Assembly: GCA_964343305.1 (NCBI GenBank)
Contig: CAYFJO010000005.1
Span: 12,697 to 76,696, forward strand
Direction: 5' to 3'
From: CAYFJO01 sp964343305
Lineage (GTDB): Bacteria > Planctomycetota > Planctomycetia > Pirellulales > Pirellulaceae
DNA: 64,000 nt
Part shown: positions 8,307 to 17,651 of the stretch, one piece after another
Numbering within the stretch: position 1 is the stretch's first letter
Layout of the letters: each line of letters starts with the position of its first letter
Notes under the pieces: model-generated
The model's database searches: none
What the model saw: only the letters and a program-made list of their open reading frames with translations
Told to the model about the DNA's origin: nothing
Made by a program: the position numbers and the translations under genes

Positions 8307-9431
8307 CTATCCTTTGAGTTCAATCATCTTCTGTTCGTCAGCCGCTCGACGTGCTTGGAGCACCACGTCTGTGATGTATAAGCAATCGTCGACCGGGATG
8401 CGCGGCTTCTTCTTTTCGCGAATCGCGCGGATGAAACTGGCAAACAAGTTGTCAGAGGGTTCCGGTTCAATTTGTTCCGGCCGTCCTTTCGCAGATAGCA
8501 ATCGAATGTGTGGCTCGTGCCCCAAGGCTTCAATCACGCCTTCAGTCCCTGCGATTCTCAAACGATCATCACCGTGTGTTGGAGCGGTCATCGGCCGCAA
8601 GTAGTCGAGCCGCGAAGATGCAGTTCCGCCGCCCTTGAACTGCAGCAGCACTGTCGCTGAATCTTCGGTTTCTTTCATTTTCGCAACCGCGCCGGATGAG
8701 TGGAATGCGGCAACGCGAGTATAGTCCAGTCCAGTTATCCACCGCATCAAATCCATCGCGTGGATGCCGATGAACGGAATGACGCCGCCGAGCCGGTCAC
8801 GGTGCTTTTGCCACTCGGCGCGCTCGCCCAAACGGTAGGATTTTTGCGAGGTCGCCAGACGTACCTTCCCGATGCGGCCTGCGGCGATCAACTTGCGCAT
8901 CGTCACATACTTTCCTTCATGCCGTTGAGTGAGCATCATGGTCAGATGACTCTTGCTCTGGGCAATCGCCTCGCGGACTCGTGCCAGATCTTTCAGTGTC
9001 GTCGTCAATGGCTTCTCAGCGACGATGTCGATACCTCGCTCCAGCAGCGCAAGCAATTGCTCGGCCCGCATTCCATTTTCATCCGACACAAAGCAAACAT
9101 CCATCGAAACGTCTTCGACAAGCTTACGCCAATCACCGAATAACTTGGCATCCGAAGCGAGTGGCTCGCGACGGGCCAGCGCGGCAACCGACTTTTCATT
9201 TTCATCACTGATACCGACGATCTTTGCGTTTCCCAATTCGCGAGCACCTTCAAGAATGTGACGATGGTGGCCACCTTTCATTCCCATGATGCCGATCCGC
9301 AAGGGTTGACCATTCTCGTCAGCGAGTACGTCATCAGCACAGCCAAGAGCTGCCGCCGTGACGGCGGCGGTCTTCAGTGCTTGCCGTCGATCCATCGTTT
9401 GAAACAATGTTTGAGTCTGATTGTTATTCAT
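8307..9431 (-). CDS. Gfo/Idh/MocA family oxidoreductase with Tat-type leader
   Basis: A NAD(P)-dependent sugar or inositol dehydrogenase-like protein of the kind planctomycetes encode in large numbers. The leader MDRRQALKTAAVTAAALG has the twin-arginine form, implying export in the folded state. The Rossmann start follows (PLRIGIMGMKGGHHRHIL), and EKPLTTTLKD is the usual EKP block of the family. Substrate cannot be told. The start at 9431 is used; an ATG 12 codons in (9395) sits immediately before the RR motif and may be the real one. Convergent to the sulfatase gene, 75 bp apart. Confidence 0.88.
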   Translation of the reverse strand: MNNNQTQTLFQTMDRRQALKTAAVTAAALGCADDVLADENGQPLRIGIMGMKGGHHRHILEGARELGNAKIVGISDENEKSVAALARREPLASDAKLFGDWRKLVEDVSMDVCFVSDENGMRAEQLLALLERGIDIVAEKPLTTTLKDLARVREAIAQSKSHLTMMLTQRHEGKYVTMRKLIAAGRIGKVRLATSQKSYRLGERAEWQKHRDRLGGVIPFIGIHAMDLMRWITGLDYTRVAAFHSSGAVAKMKETEDSATVLLQFKGGGTASSRLDYLRPMTAPTHGDDRLRIAGTEGVIEALGHEPHIRLLSAKGRPEQIEPEPSDNLFASFIRAIREKKKPRIPVDDCLYITDVVLQARRAADEQKMIELKG

Positions 9432-9463
9432 GGTTTGTTCCGCGATTTCTAAAGTGATATTGA

Positions 9464-10849
9464 CTATGGCTGGCGCGCTCTTTCTACAAGCGATCGGATT
9501 TCATCGACAACGACACTTTCCGCCTTTGGAGAAAAGATGCCGATGCCGCCGGCATAGATGCCGCGGATTTCATATCCACCTTCTCGCAGTACACGTGCCG
9601 AGGGCAAATAGCCGAAGACGTCATGGTTGTATGCGCTCACCCAAAGTTTTCGTGGGCCGATTGCGTCTTCGATCAGCCGTACGTAATCGACAACGACTTC
9701 GCCCGGCAGCGCGACCAATGTCAAGTCCTCGCCGAACTGCCAAACAGCAAGTCTAGATTCAAAACTCGGCGGCATTTCTCCGTTCAACTGCAATTTCTCG
9801 CGCAGCTTGCGCGCAACTTCGCGCGTTGCTCCGCTGGCACGTTCAAGTTTTTCAAAATCCTCTTTCGAGAACTTTTGTTGAAGCGGGAGATCAACCGACG
9901 AAAGCAAGGTGGTCAATCGTCCGTGCACTGGCGCGAGCTTCGTTTCTAGCACGCGCAGCACTTCTTTGCCGAGTGTCATGCCGTGAATACGGGCAATCTC
10001 CTCCGACTCGCGAGGGTATGGATTGGCGTCGCCGCCACATCCCTGCATGAACATCGCTTGCACGCCGTCGACGTTTCGTTCGATGTGTTGTTGAGCGTAG
10101 CCGGCGTAGTCGCCGCTGATCTTCATGTCACGACCAGTCAGCGTCGTGTTGTGGCAAGCAGTTCCAATGAGTACACCGCGCAACTCTCCATCGTCCGAAT
10201 CGATCCTCAATATGGGAACGCTGCGATCGGCTAGTCCGCGTGGATTCACACCAAGTCGCACACCGCGCTCGGTAAACTCGCGCCGATTCATCACGAATGT
10301 TGCCACGCCAACGCCCCATGACAGTTTTGCTGGTTCAAGATTCTTCGTCGCTTCGACGGACAATGCGACAAGTTGGTCCGACAGCCAACGCGTATAGCGG
10401 ATCGTTCCTTTGATGTGTTCGGCATCTTTCAAATAGTCGAGCTTGTCCGCATCGATACCAATCACCGGACCTGTATGTGTGTGCGACGAATTGATGAGAA
10501 TCTGTTTTCGTTTGAGCCCCGTCTTCTCGCTGATTCGCGGATAAAGCGGTTGGGAAACATGCGCAGTTAGACCAATTACGTCCGTCGTGATCAGCAGCGC
10601 CTTGTTGCCGTCTTGATCTTCGATGGCCATTGCTTTGGCGTAAAGATCAGATGCGACGCCCTGCGAAAGCTGTTCACGCTGTTTGCTACCATAACCCGCC
10701 ATCCGCACCGGCTCGTTGGGAGTGATTTTTGCGGATGCCAGTCCGACCTTCCATGTGTAGCCTTCATCCGCGGCAGTTATTTGTGAGGAGCTGACAAAGA
10801 GCAGCGACGTGAAAAGCAAATTGATGGCTCTGAACGGAGTGATGTTCAT
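9464..10849 (-). CDS. Neutral/alkaline non-lysosomal ceramidase-like exported hydrolase
   Basis: Contains the N-terminal domain of neutral ceramidases, a metal-dependent amidase fold. After a signal peptide (LLFTSLLFVSSSQITAADE) comes WKVGLASAKITPNEPVRMAGYG, then LLITTDVIGL, the zinc-ligand block SSHTHTGPVIG and MFMQGCGGDANPYPRE, all characteristic. The 461-residue length corresponds to the catalytic domain without the C-terminal immunoglobulin-like domain of full ceramidases. Planctomycete members are often uncharacterised, so amide or ester substrates other than ceramide are possible. It lies 32 bp upstream of the Gfo/Idh/MocA gene on the same strand, probably one transcript. Confidence 0.85.
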   Translation of the reverse strand: MNITPFRAINLLFTSLLFVSSSQITAADEGYTWKVGLASAKITPNEPVRMAGYGSKQREQLSQGVASDLYAKAMAIEDQDGNKALLITTDVIGLTAHVSQPLYPRISEKTGLKRKQILINSSHTHTGPVIGIDADKLDYLKDAEHIKGTIRYTRWLSDQLVALSVEATKNLEPAKLSWGVGVATFVMNRREFTERGVRLGVNPRGLADRSVPILRIDSDDGELRGVLIGTACHNTTLTGRDMKISGDYAGYAQQHIERNVDGVQAMFMQGCGGDANPYPRESEEIARIHGMTLGKEVLRVLETKLAPVHGRLTTLLSSVDLPLQQKFSKEDFEKLERASGATREVARKLREKLQLNGEMPPSFESRLAVWQFGEDLTLVALPGEVVVDYVRLIEDAIGPRKLWVSAYNHDVFGYLPSARVLREGGYEIRGIYAGGIGIFSPKAESVVVDEIRSLVERARQP

Positions 10850-10977
10850 TGGGCGGATCTCATGCGGGGGATTTTAGTTGTGCTGCTATTGTACGTCGAC
10901 TTTCCACGGCACGCCTTCGGACCCGCATTAAAAAGTTGACATCGAAGATCCCCATCATTACGTTGCGAAATGAATCC

Positions 10978-11060
10978 GTAGCTTGATTCTCCGAGTCGAG
11001 CATGTAGGACGGGTTGCCAATCCGTCCCACGAGAGTACGCGACTCAGAGAATCGAGCTAC
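10978..11060. repeat. Nested GTAG-ended inverted repeat
   Basis: The outer arms 10978-10998 and 11040-11060 are complementary over 21 bp with two G-T type mismatches; the left arm begins GTAGCTTGATTCTCCGAG. Inside lies a different palindrome at 11004-11030, beginning GTAGGACGGG and ending CCGTCCCAC. The outer family recurs at 47589 and the inner one at 31140, 39345, 41272 and 63978. Confidence 0.8.
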
Positions 11061-11095
11061 AACACCCGCCTCCAATAGCCGCCTAGGAGAAGACC

Positions 11096-13288
11096 ATGAT
11101 AAAGCGACATGCGATCTCTTGGATCGCCACATTGTTCGTCGCACTCGTGCTGTCGATAAGAAATCGCTCGAAAAGTTGCTGTGCGTTTCTCGTGATGACT
11201 TTTGCCAGCCTTGTGACTTCAGCCCACGCCGAGAAAGAGAAAGACGTTTTCCAAACCCCGAAGCTCGGCCGGAATCTGGGCGTGTGGCGGCTGACCAATG
11301 ACCCTACCGTGCGCGATCACGCAAACTATCACAACACTCAGTGCTTTTCGCCCGACGGTCGGTACGTCTGTTATACGCATTGGGATGGCGGCGGTGGGAA
11401 AGGCAGTGCGAGCATCCACCTCTTTGATCTGCTGACGGGCGAGGACAGGCAAATCGACCAAGGAGTCTTCCCGCGCTGGGCGAAAGAACACAACTGGTTG
11501 TTTTACATTTCATACAAACCGCGGCAGGGATCGGTGGCGCGAAACGGTTCGTGTGTCATGTGGCTGGATGTGGACAAGGACAAACTGTCGATGCTGGTTG
11601 ACGGCCCGGAAGCATTGGGCGAAACCGACTTTGCCGATCGATGGATCTACGGCGCTTTGCGCGACCGAAGTCGCCAGCCGCAATTCACAGAAGTGCGCAT
11701 CCCGATCGAGCCAGGTGCGAAACTGGAAAAGATGCCTGGCGTTGCCGGCGCACAGCGACTTCCCAATCCGCGTCATCCGGTGTTCTTCACGCGACGCGAT
11801 CATCGAACCGAGCCATTCGCGGCCACTCGCTTCTGGTACGACCTGGACGGCTTGAACCAACGAATCGGCGTCCCCACCATCCAGCAGTGCCACATGTGTT
11901 GGCTGGGCAACGGTGAGTACATGCTGTTGGGCAACGGTTTGATCCGCGGGCGGCGCTGGAACGAGCCGTTTCCGTCGGACGTCCACATTCTCGCCGCGGT
12001 CGGAGTGGGAGACGTGAGCCCGTGTGGAACCAGTGGACGCTACGTCTGCGGCGACTCGACCCTTGCCGACTTGCGATCCGGCGACGGCTTTCAGTACATC
12101 GAGCCGCTGTCGGTGATCTGCTATCCCCAGCGGATCGGCGACAATTCGGGGATCTACGACGCCGATCCCAAAGGAAGCTCAGACGGCACGAAGATCTGCT
12201 TCGTCTCGAACTACGATTTGAAGACGTCGCCCGTGACTCATATCACAGAGAACGTTGGCCGGCGCGACCAGGGTATCGTCGTCGAATCGACGGCTGGTTT
12301 TCCCGACTCCGGCCACATCAACGTGCATCGGGAAGTAATCGCCTACCAGCGGAAAACGCCAACAAGTTTTGAGGGAATCACGCGGCAGGCGCTGGACACC
12401 GCGGCCTTCAGCCTGCGAACCGGCCGTGCTGTAACAAGCTTCGAGGCCCGCTGCCTGACCGACGAACAATGGAGCAAAACCAAGCCCAGCACGTCGATGG
12501 TTCGGTCTATTGAAGACATGCAATCACCACTCATGCGCCAGCGGCAGACGGATGTGTACGTAACATTGGTCCGCAAACCGGATCGTCCGCATCTGCGCCT
12601 CAATCGCGGAATCCTGGAGATCATCCCTGGCGAGCATCACGAGGAAACGCGCGGCTATCGTCTCTTTCGCAACGACAAGCCGGCGCGTGAAGAGCTCATC
12701 CCTACCGGCGAAGAGTTCTTCGTCGGTAAGGTCGGTCGATACACGGTCGCCGCCGTCGAATGGTCGGGCCTGACAAGCGAGCCGTCGCTTGCCGTCCCGT
12801 TTGACGCAGTTCGCGACCAAATCCACGGTCGTGCGCTTACCCAAACCCCCGATGACTTCCGTTGGACGACCGAACGTTGGACCGACAAAGCCAAGTCGAT
12901 TCGAGAAACCGTGCACTTACATGACGGGGCTAACCGCCGCGAGTGGTTTCGCGACGGCGCGATTGTCCGCCGACACGACTTGAATGCCGACGGCAAAGCA
13001 ATCCGCCGTAACGAGTACCAGGATGGCACAATGGCCGTGCGCGAGCATTACACCAGCGAAGGCACGCGCGTCAGCCGCGAAGTGTTTGTGCCGCATGGTG
13101 ACATCATCGAAACGATCCGCTACAGCGCAGGAGACGGACGCGAAATCGATCACTGGTGGTTCGACGAAGGTTGGCCCGTCAAACAAGTGCGCGGTGGCCG
13201 TGAGTATGTGAAGCGCGATGATCGCTTCGGCCGCCTCGATACCAACGGCAAGTTCATCGACACGCCGCGCGGAGCCTTGAGTGATTAG
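11096..13288 (+). CDS. Exported beta-propeller (TolB/PD40-like) protein with MORN-like C-terminal repeats
   Basis: No enzymatic function recognised. An N-terminal hydrophobic leader (residues 8-44, possibly over-extended; SHAEKEKDVF looks like the cleavage site) is followed by PD40-like blades such as CFSPDGRYVCYTHWDGGGG and DPKGSSDGTKICFVSNYD. A short fibronectin-like stretch (residues 490-560) precedes repeats such as REWFRDGAIVRRHDLNADG and KAIRRNEYQDGTMAVREHY, which resemble antitoxin-type MORN strands. Length 730. The overall look is a surface or periplasmic scaffold binding ligands or carbohydrates. A GGAG motif precedes the ATG (GCCTAGGAGAAGACCATG). Confidence 0.7.
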   Translation: MIKRHAISWIATLFVALVLSIRNRSKSCCAFLVMTFASLVTSAHAEKEKDVFQTPKLGRNLGVWRLTNDPTVRDHANYHNTQCFSPDGRYVCYTHWDGGGGKGSASIHLFDLLTGEDRQIDQGVFPRWAKEHNWLFYISYKPRQGSVARNGSCVMWLDVDKDKLSMLVDGPEALGETDFADRWIYGALRDRSRQPQFTEVRIPIEPGAKLEKMPGVAGAQRLPNPRHPVFFTRRDHRTEPFAATRFWYDLDGLNQRIGVPTIQQCHMCWLGNGEYMLLGNGLIRGRRWNEPFPSDVHILAAVGVGDVSPCGTSGRYVCGDSTLADLRSGDGFQYIEPLSVICYPQRIGDNSGIYDADPKGSSDGTKICFVSNYDLKTSPVTHITENVGRRDQGIVVESTAGFPDSGHINVHREVIAYQRKTPTSFEGITRQALDTAAFSLRTGRAVTSFEARCLTDEQWSKTKPSTSMVRSIEDMQSPLMRQRQTDVYVTLVRKPDRPHLRLNRGILEIIPGEHHEETRGYRLFRNDKPAREELIPTGEEFFVGKVGRYTVAAVEWSGLTSEPSLAVPFDAVRDQIHGRALTQTPDDFRWTTERWTDKAKSIRETVHLHDGANRREWFRDGAIVRRHDLNADGKAIRRNEYQDGTMAVREHYTSEGTRVSREVFVPHGDIIETIRYSAGDGREIDHWWFDEGWPVKQVRGGREYVKRDDRFGRLDTNGKFIDTPRGALSD

Positions 13289-13296
13289 AAGTACCT

Positions 13297-13356
13297 CGTA
13301 GCACAGCCAGCCTGGCTGTTAAAACAACGGACAACAGGCTGGCAGCCTGTGCTACG
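13297..13356. repeat. GTAG-ended double hairpin (family B)
   Basis: Arms CGTAGCACAG (13297-13306) and CTGTGCTACG (13347-13356) enclose two smaller palindromes, CAGCCAGCCTGGCTG and CAGGCTGGCAGCCTG. The same element occurs in reverse orientation at 50413-50474. Confidence 0.8.
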
Positions 13357-13378
13357 AGCAAGTTGTGCGCGCGGTTTG

Positions 13379-14788
13379 TTATGTCAGCAATTCCTTCAAC
13401 GGGCCGAACTGCTCCGGTTTCTCTTTGAGGCCAGGGGCGCGGTTGAAGGTGTCACGCGGGGCGCCGACGGCGTATAGCAGCGTGCAGTAGAGGGCGTTGA
13501 CCAGCGGATTGGTGGGATCGCCTTTCGCCGGACGACCGTAGGCCGCGCCGCCGTCATCAGGTTTGGGCGCCTGGAGTGGATAGGAGATCGCCTGTCCGGC
13601 TTGGAGACGGCCGCCGAGGTTGCCGATCATCACCACTGGCCAGTTCTCGCCATGCGTGTGCTGGCGGTTGGCGCTGTCGCTCATGAAGACCAACACGGTG
13701 TTGTCGAGCATCGTGCCCTTGCCCTCGGGCGTCGCCTGGAGTTTGGCGAGGAGCTTTGCCGCTTCACCCGCCAGGTGGCGGCGGTACATGCCCAGCACTT
13801 CTCGGCCCGATTTTTTCAGATTAGGATCGATCTCGTTATGGCCGAGTGCGTGCGTGCCGTGGTTCGAGATGCCGCTGTACGAAGTGCCGAGCGAACAGAG
13901 TCCCGACGAGAGGGTGACCACGTTGGTCAGACCCGCCACCAAGGCCGCGCCCGCCATTTCGCATTGCAGGGCCGAGATCTCCGTCATCTTGAAAGCTGGT
14001 TCTTTCGGCAGGTTCGGAGCGTGTTTTCCGAGCGTTCCCTTGTCGTACATTTCGGCCAGCTTCTGTTCGCGATCAAAGAGCGAATCAAGCGCTTCGACGT
14101 GATAGTCGAGCGCCTCTTTCTCTGGACCGGCAATCTGCGACCGCAATCGCTTCACGTCGCCAGCGATGAAGTCGATCATGTTGCGGCGGGCGGCGAAGTC
14201 GTTCGCCTTGGCACCGACGCTGCCAAAGAGCGACTCGTAGACCAGTTCCGGGCGCAGCAGCGAAGCGATCGGCCGAGACGCTCCCCAGGCCGACGACGCG
14301 AGTGCGGTAGGCGAGCCAACCTCACTCTTACTGTTGGCCGCCACTCCCAGCGCAAGCAACGGGAACACACTGGGCATGGTCCGCGCGATCGCCGCGTCGA
14401 TGGATTCACCGACGACGGATCGCCGCTTGTCGGCGCTGGGCAGTCCGGAAAGTGATCGGAAACCGCCGCCATGATCAGCGTTCAGGTGGTGGCCACGGAG
14501 TCCTTGGATAATCGTCATCCGGTCCTGGAACGGCGCGAAGGGTTCGATGTCGAATGGGAGCTTCAGCCCCGCAAGCGGTGTTTGCTTCACCTTGGTGACC
14601 GTCTCCAGCGGCAAGTCGACCGGCTGAGCGCCTTGCTCGTAGAATCCATTGTCGAACAGCAGGAAGATCACCCGCTTCGGCGGCGTGTATGTGCCTGCGG
14701 CCTGCGCTTCGAGTTTTTGAAGCAGCGGAGCGAGCACAAGGCCCGATGTGCCTACGGAAAGACGTTGAAGTAATGTTCGTCGATTCAT
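13379..14788 (-). CDS. DUF1552 family exported protein
   Basis: A planctomycete-type DUF1552 protein, related to the DUF1501/sulfatase-like superfamily, usually encoded next to DUF1592 cytochromes as here. Its reaction is unknown. The leader MNRRTLLQRLSVGTSGLVLA is twin-arginine-like. FDNGFYEQGAQP, IIQGLRGHHLNADHGGGFR and VLVFMSDSANRQHTHGENWP supply the histidine- and aspartate-rich blocks seen in the family. The C-terminus NALYCTLLYAVGAPRDTF matches the relic at 6134-6345. The start at 14788 was chosen because the upstream ten residues precede the leader without adding to it. A four-helix-bundle gene separates it from its usual partner at 15278. Confidence 0.9.
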   Translation of the reverse strand: MNRRTLLQRLSVGTSGLVLAPLLQKLEAQAAGTYTPPKRVIFLLFDNGFYEQGAQPVDLPLETVTKVKQTPLAGLKLPFDIEPFAPFQDRMTIIQGLRGHHLNADHGGGFRSLSGLPSADKRRSVVGESIDAAIARTMPSVFPLLALGVAANSKSEVGSPTALASSAWGASRPIASLLRPELVYESLFGSVGAKANDFAARRNMIDFIAGDVKRLRSQIAGPEKEALDYHVEALDSLFDREQKLAEMYDKGTLGKHAPNLPKEPAFKMTEISALQCEMAGAALVAGLTNVVTLSSGLCSLGTSYSGISNHGTHALGHNEIDPNLKKSGREVLGMYRRHLAGEAAKLLAKLQATPEGKGTMLDNTVLVFMSDSANRQHTHGENWPVVMIGNLGGRLQAGQAISYPLQAPKPDDGGAAYGRPAKGDPTNPLVNALYCTLLYAVGAPRDTFNRAPGLKEKPEQFGPLKELLT

Positions 14789-14809
14789 GATTGAGAAATT
14801 CCAAAAATC

Positions 14810-15269
14810 AAAAGACAAATTACAAACAAATTACAAATTACAAAATCAAAAACTCAAACACTTCACTCACGACTTATTGATGATGGCGCTGAGGATCTTT
14901 AACAGCTCGGCACTCTCTTGAATTAACTTGTCGCGTTCCACCGGCAAGTCCGATTCTTCACCCGTATCAAGCAGGCGGAGCCAATAGCGTGTTTCCTTTG
15001 CTTCTTTTCGCGCGATCTTCAGTCGCATTTTGAAATCCTTCTTGCTTAACGCTTCGTTCGCCTCGATGTAGTTCGCACCGATTGATCCCGACGATCTTAC
15101 GACTTGTTTCACATCTTCAAGATTGCAGATCGTCCTCGGCAGTCGCTTCACAAAAGCGCGCACATCGCGCGCGAACTCATACGTGCGTTCCTCAAGGTCA
15201 TATTTTCGACCGTCTCCCGTTTCGGACATTGAACATTAGAATTTGGAATTTGTTTGTAATTTGTCTTTT
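14810..15269. mobile_element. Candidate mobile unit: four-helix-bundle gene between 23-bp inverted repeats
   Basis: The arms at 14810-14832 and 15247-15269 are perfect 23-bp inverted repeats, AT-rich and built of AAATTAC-like steps, in a GC-rich neighbourhood. Between them lies a single gene. The unit separates the DUF1592 and DUF1552 genes, which normally adjoin. Mobility is inferred from this arrangement; no transposase is present. Confidence 0.5.
14867..15229 (-). CDS. Four-helix-bundle protein, IVP/S23 family
   Basis: A 120-residue member of the family first found in 23S rRNA intervening sequences; relatives include the Avd accessory protein of diversity-generating retroelements. Family marks are YEFARDVRAFVKRLP, VVRSSGSIGANYIEANEAL (the SIGANI/SIGANYIE block) and KIARKEAKETRYWLRLL. 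It is predicted all-helical and basic, probably nucleic-acid binding. No reverse transcriptase or variable repeat is nearby, so this is not a DGR. It is AT-richer at its flanks and enclosed by inverted repeats. Confidence 0.88.
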   Translation of the reverse strand: MSETGDGRKYDLEERTYEFARDVRAFVKRLPRTICNLEDVKQVVRSSGSIGANYIEANEALSKKDFKMRLKIARKEAKETRYWLRLLDTGEESDLPVERDKLIQESAELLKILSAIINKS

Positions 15270-15277
15270 GTAATTTG

Positions 15278-17425
15278 TCATTTTACCGCAACGCGGTACA
15301 AAAACGCATCCGATGTCAGTAGCGACGTGAGCAGCGCCCACATGCTGCCACCGTTTTCCTTGTAGGCCCGGTGGGCGGCGACGAGTACGGGGCTGTCGGC
15401 GAGCGTTTCGTTGCGCCCCAGGAAGAACCGAAACGCGTGTCGCACGAAGACCTGCTCGACCAGCTCCGAGTTGGCGAGCTTTCGGATGAGTTCGAAGGGA
15501 TCCTTGACCGGCCCGTTGAGCCGTGGATCAAGACTTCCTTCCACGTTTCCGGACGTGTCGAAGGGGACCTGCTTGTAGATTTGTCGTCTCGGCCGGCCGT
15601 CCTTGTCCAGGTTGGCCTTGGCGGCGGTCGCATCTTGGTCGAGCACCAGTTCCGCGGCGCGGAATCGGCCAAAGTGATCGAACTGCTCGAACGGCAGTCC
15701 GAGCGGGTCCATGTGACGGTGGCAGGTCCAGCAGTATTCCTCACGGACCACCCGCATCCGCTCTCGTAGCGTGTGGTGCGGTTCGTTCGGCAGCATGGCG
15801 TTGACGGTGATCGGCACGTCGGGAATTCGACCGCCGAGCAACCGTTCGTGGATCCAACGGCCGCGGTGGATGGCGTGGTTGTCGAAATTGCCCGACTGTG
15901 CGACGAGCCACACCGGATGCGTGAGCATTCCCATCCGGTGCTCCGCAGGCATGTCGTAAGGTCGATCCGGCGACCAATCGCCGCGCGTCTTCAGCGGCAC
16001 CTCGTAGATGGCAAGCGTGTGGCGCGCCCGATGTTCGCTGAGGGAAGTTGCGGGTGGATTGCGAGCGAATCGTCTGTTGAAATAGTAGGCCGCTTTGGAA
16101 TGCTTACGCGGACTATAGGTAAGTAAGAACGTCTTGTTCGTGGTCAGCAATTCACGTAGCACGTCCTTGTCGCGTGCGAGAACCCACTCGATCAGTCGGT
16201 CGGCGTCGGTGACGAAGTACGTGGGCGTCCAGTCGGCAATTCCGTGGGCCTTTTGTGTGGCCTCGTCCTTGAAAACTTCCGGCGCCGGGTCGTAGCCAAA
16301 GTACTCGCGGAAGAACCGCACGATCCGCGGCTTGGAGATGGCGTCGTCGCCGAGGATGCGAACCACGTGCTCTCGCACTTCTTCACGCGAACGGAGTTTG
16401 CCGGTCGTGGCCGCCGCGGAGAGCAGTGCGCCGGGTTCGCGATCGGTAAGCGCGAACGAAATCGACCTTGCCAGGTCCTGCGGTGGCGGCATTCCTCGCG
16501 TCGCGCCGCCGCGGGGCTTCTCGATCCGGTAGAGCACCGACGGATGAGAGAGCACGACGACCAGGAACTGCTGCATTCCCTGCTCGCCGCCAGAGGTCTT
16601 CACGCTCTTGACGAGGAATTCTCCGTAGCGCTGGCTCTCGGCGTCGTCCGGCTTGCGGGCGAGAAGGAACTCGAACGCGAACGAGACCGCTTCCGTTACC
16701 TGCTCGGCAGTGGCGGCATCGCCGTTTTTCACGAGCGCGGCTAGCGGGGCGAATTCTCTCTTCTTGGGAAACAACCTGGTCAAGTGCTTGGCAATCCGCA
16801 TGCTCGACCGCATGTGTACTTCGATTTCCGGCTCGCCCACACGGTGCGCCGCCGAGTAATCGGGGAACGACCACTGCGTCGGCAGTCTCCATGGGGGCGT
16901 GATGTCCCTGAGTTGGCTACCCTTAGCCAGACGTTCGAAATACGCGTTGTACGCATCATCGGTGATCCGCCAAACACGGCCGGGCGTGGCAGTGTCTCCA
17001 AAGGTTTTGCCCGAGAAGAGCGCCTTGTGATCGACCCAGTTCCCCCGTCCCGACGCACGGGCCTTCGATTCGTCAACGGGCGTCCTCGCCACCTTCGGCG
17101 TCCGCCGGATCCAGTCCATCGCTTGGATCCGCGACTCCAACGGCGGTTGCTCGGCGTCTTCGGGCGGCATCGCGCTGCTCTCGAGTTGCTCGTACACCTT
17201 CTTCCAGGTCGCCAGGTCGGCCGGCGTGCGCGGATCGCCAGGCAGCTTATGGAGTGACAAGTCGGCTTTCGGTTTCTTCTCGCCGTGACAGTCAACGCAG
17301 AACTGTTTGAGCAGCGGCGCCACCTTGTCGCGATACGCAACCAACTGCCGCTCGGCATCCACCTGAGCCCACGCCGATGATGCGGCGATCACGACAATGA
17401 TTACGGGCAAGACGATCGATCGCAT
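15278..17425 (-). CDS. DUF1592/DUF1588 planctomycete c-type cytochrome protein
   Basis: A large exported heme protein of the DUF1587-1592-1588-1585 group, of unknown reaction but conserved with DUF1552 partners. A signal peptide (SIVLPVIIVVIAASSAWA) precedes the first heme site CVDCH in the PSCyt-like N-terminal domain (FCVDCHGEKKPKADLSLHKL). The middle DUF1592 region runs through YGEFLVKSVKTSGGEQGMQQFL. A second heme site CWTCH occurs in REEYCWTCHRHMDPLGLPFEQFD (split motif), followed by DUF1585-like FLGRNETLADSPVLV. Length 715. Probably periplasmic electron transfer or oxidative breakdown of polymers. Originally likely contiguous with the DUF1552 gene. Confidence 0.9.
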   Translation of the reverse strand: MRSIVLPVIIVVIAASSAWAQVDAERQLVAYRDKVAPLLKQFCVDCHGEKKPKADLSLHKLPGDPRTPADLATWKKVYEQLESSAMPPEDAEQPPLESRIQAMDWIRRTPKVARTPVDESKARASGRGNWVDHKALFSGKTFGDTATPGRVWRITDDAYNAYFERLAKGSQLRDITPPWRLPTQWSFPDYSAAHRVGEPEIEVHMRSSMRIAKHLTRLFPKKREFAPLAALVKNGDAATAEQVTEAVSFAFEFLLARKPDDAESQRYGEFLVKSVKTSGGEQGMQQFLVVVLSHPSVLYRIEKPRGGATRGMPPPQDLARSISFALTDREPGALLSAAATTGKLRSREEVREHVVRILGDDAISKPRIVRFFREYFGYDPAPEVFKDEATQKAHGIADWTPTYFVTDADRLIEWVLARDKDVLRELLTTNKTFLLTYSPRKHSKAAYYFNRRFARNPPATSLSEHRARHTLAIYEVPLKTRGDWSPDRPYDMPAEHRMGMLTHPVWLVAQSGNFDNHAIHRGRWIHERLLGGRIPDVPITVNAMLPNEPHHTLRERMRVVREEYCWTCHRHMDPLGLPFEQFDHFGRFRAAELVLDQDATAAKANLDKDGRPRRQIYKQVPFDTSGNVEGSLDPRLNGPVKDPFELIRKLANSELVEQVFVRHAFRFFLGRNETLADSPVLVAAHRAYKENGGSMWALLTSLLTSDAFLYRVAVK

Positions 17426-17651
17426 GAGGATAATTCCACCTGGTGTGCTGTTCTGTCCGGTTCCATGGACTCAGTCGGCGGGCTATCAGGGATTGATTTT
17501 ATCCAACTCTGATCGAAGGAGCAATTTGGAAACAATAGTCCCCCAGTCGAGGACGCCACGCTGTGTGCGAACAGCAGCATGCGATTGAAATGCGTCCCTC
17601 AACGATGCCGTCCAGAATTTGCCTTTTGATGAGCATGGCGGTTGATCACAA

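Noticed and set aside
13601..14455. 284-codon plus-strand frame over the DUF1552 gene
   Set aside because: Overlaps a clear family member and reads as low-complexity Arg/His/Val sequence.
14867..15229. Diversity-generating retroelement (Avd-like accessory protein)
   Set aside because: No reverse transcriptase, template repeat or variable repeat nearby; the IVP/S23 reading is sufficient.
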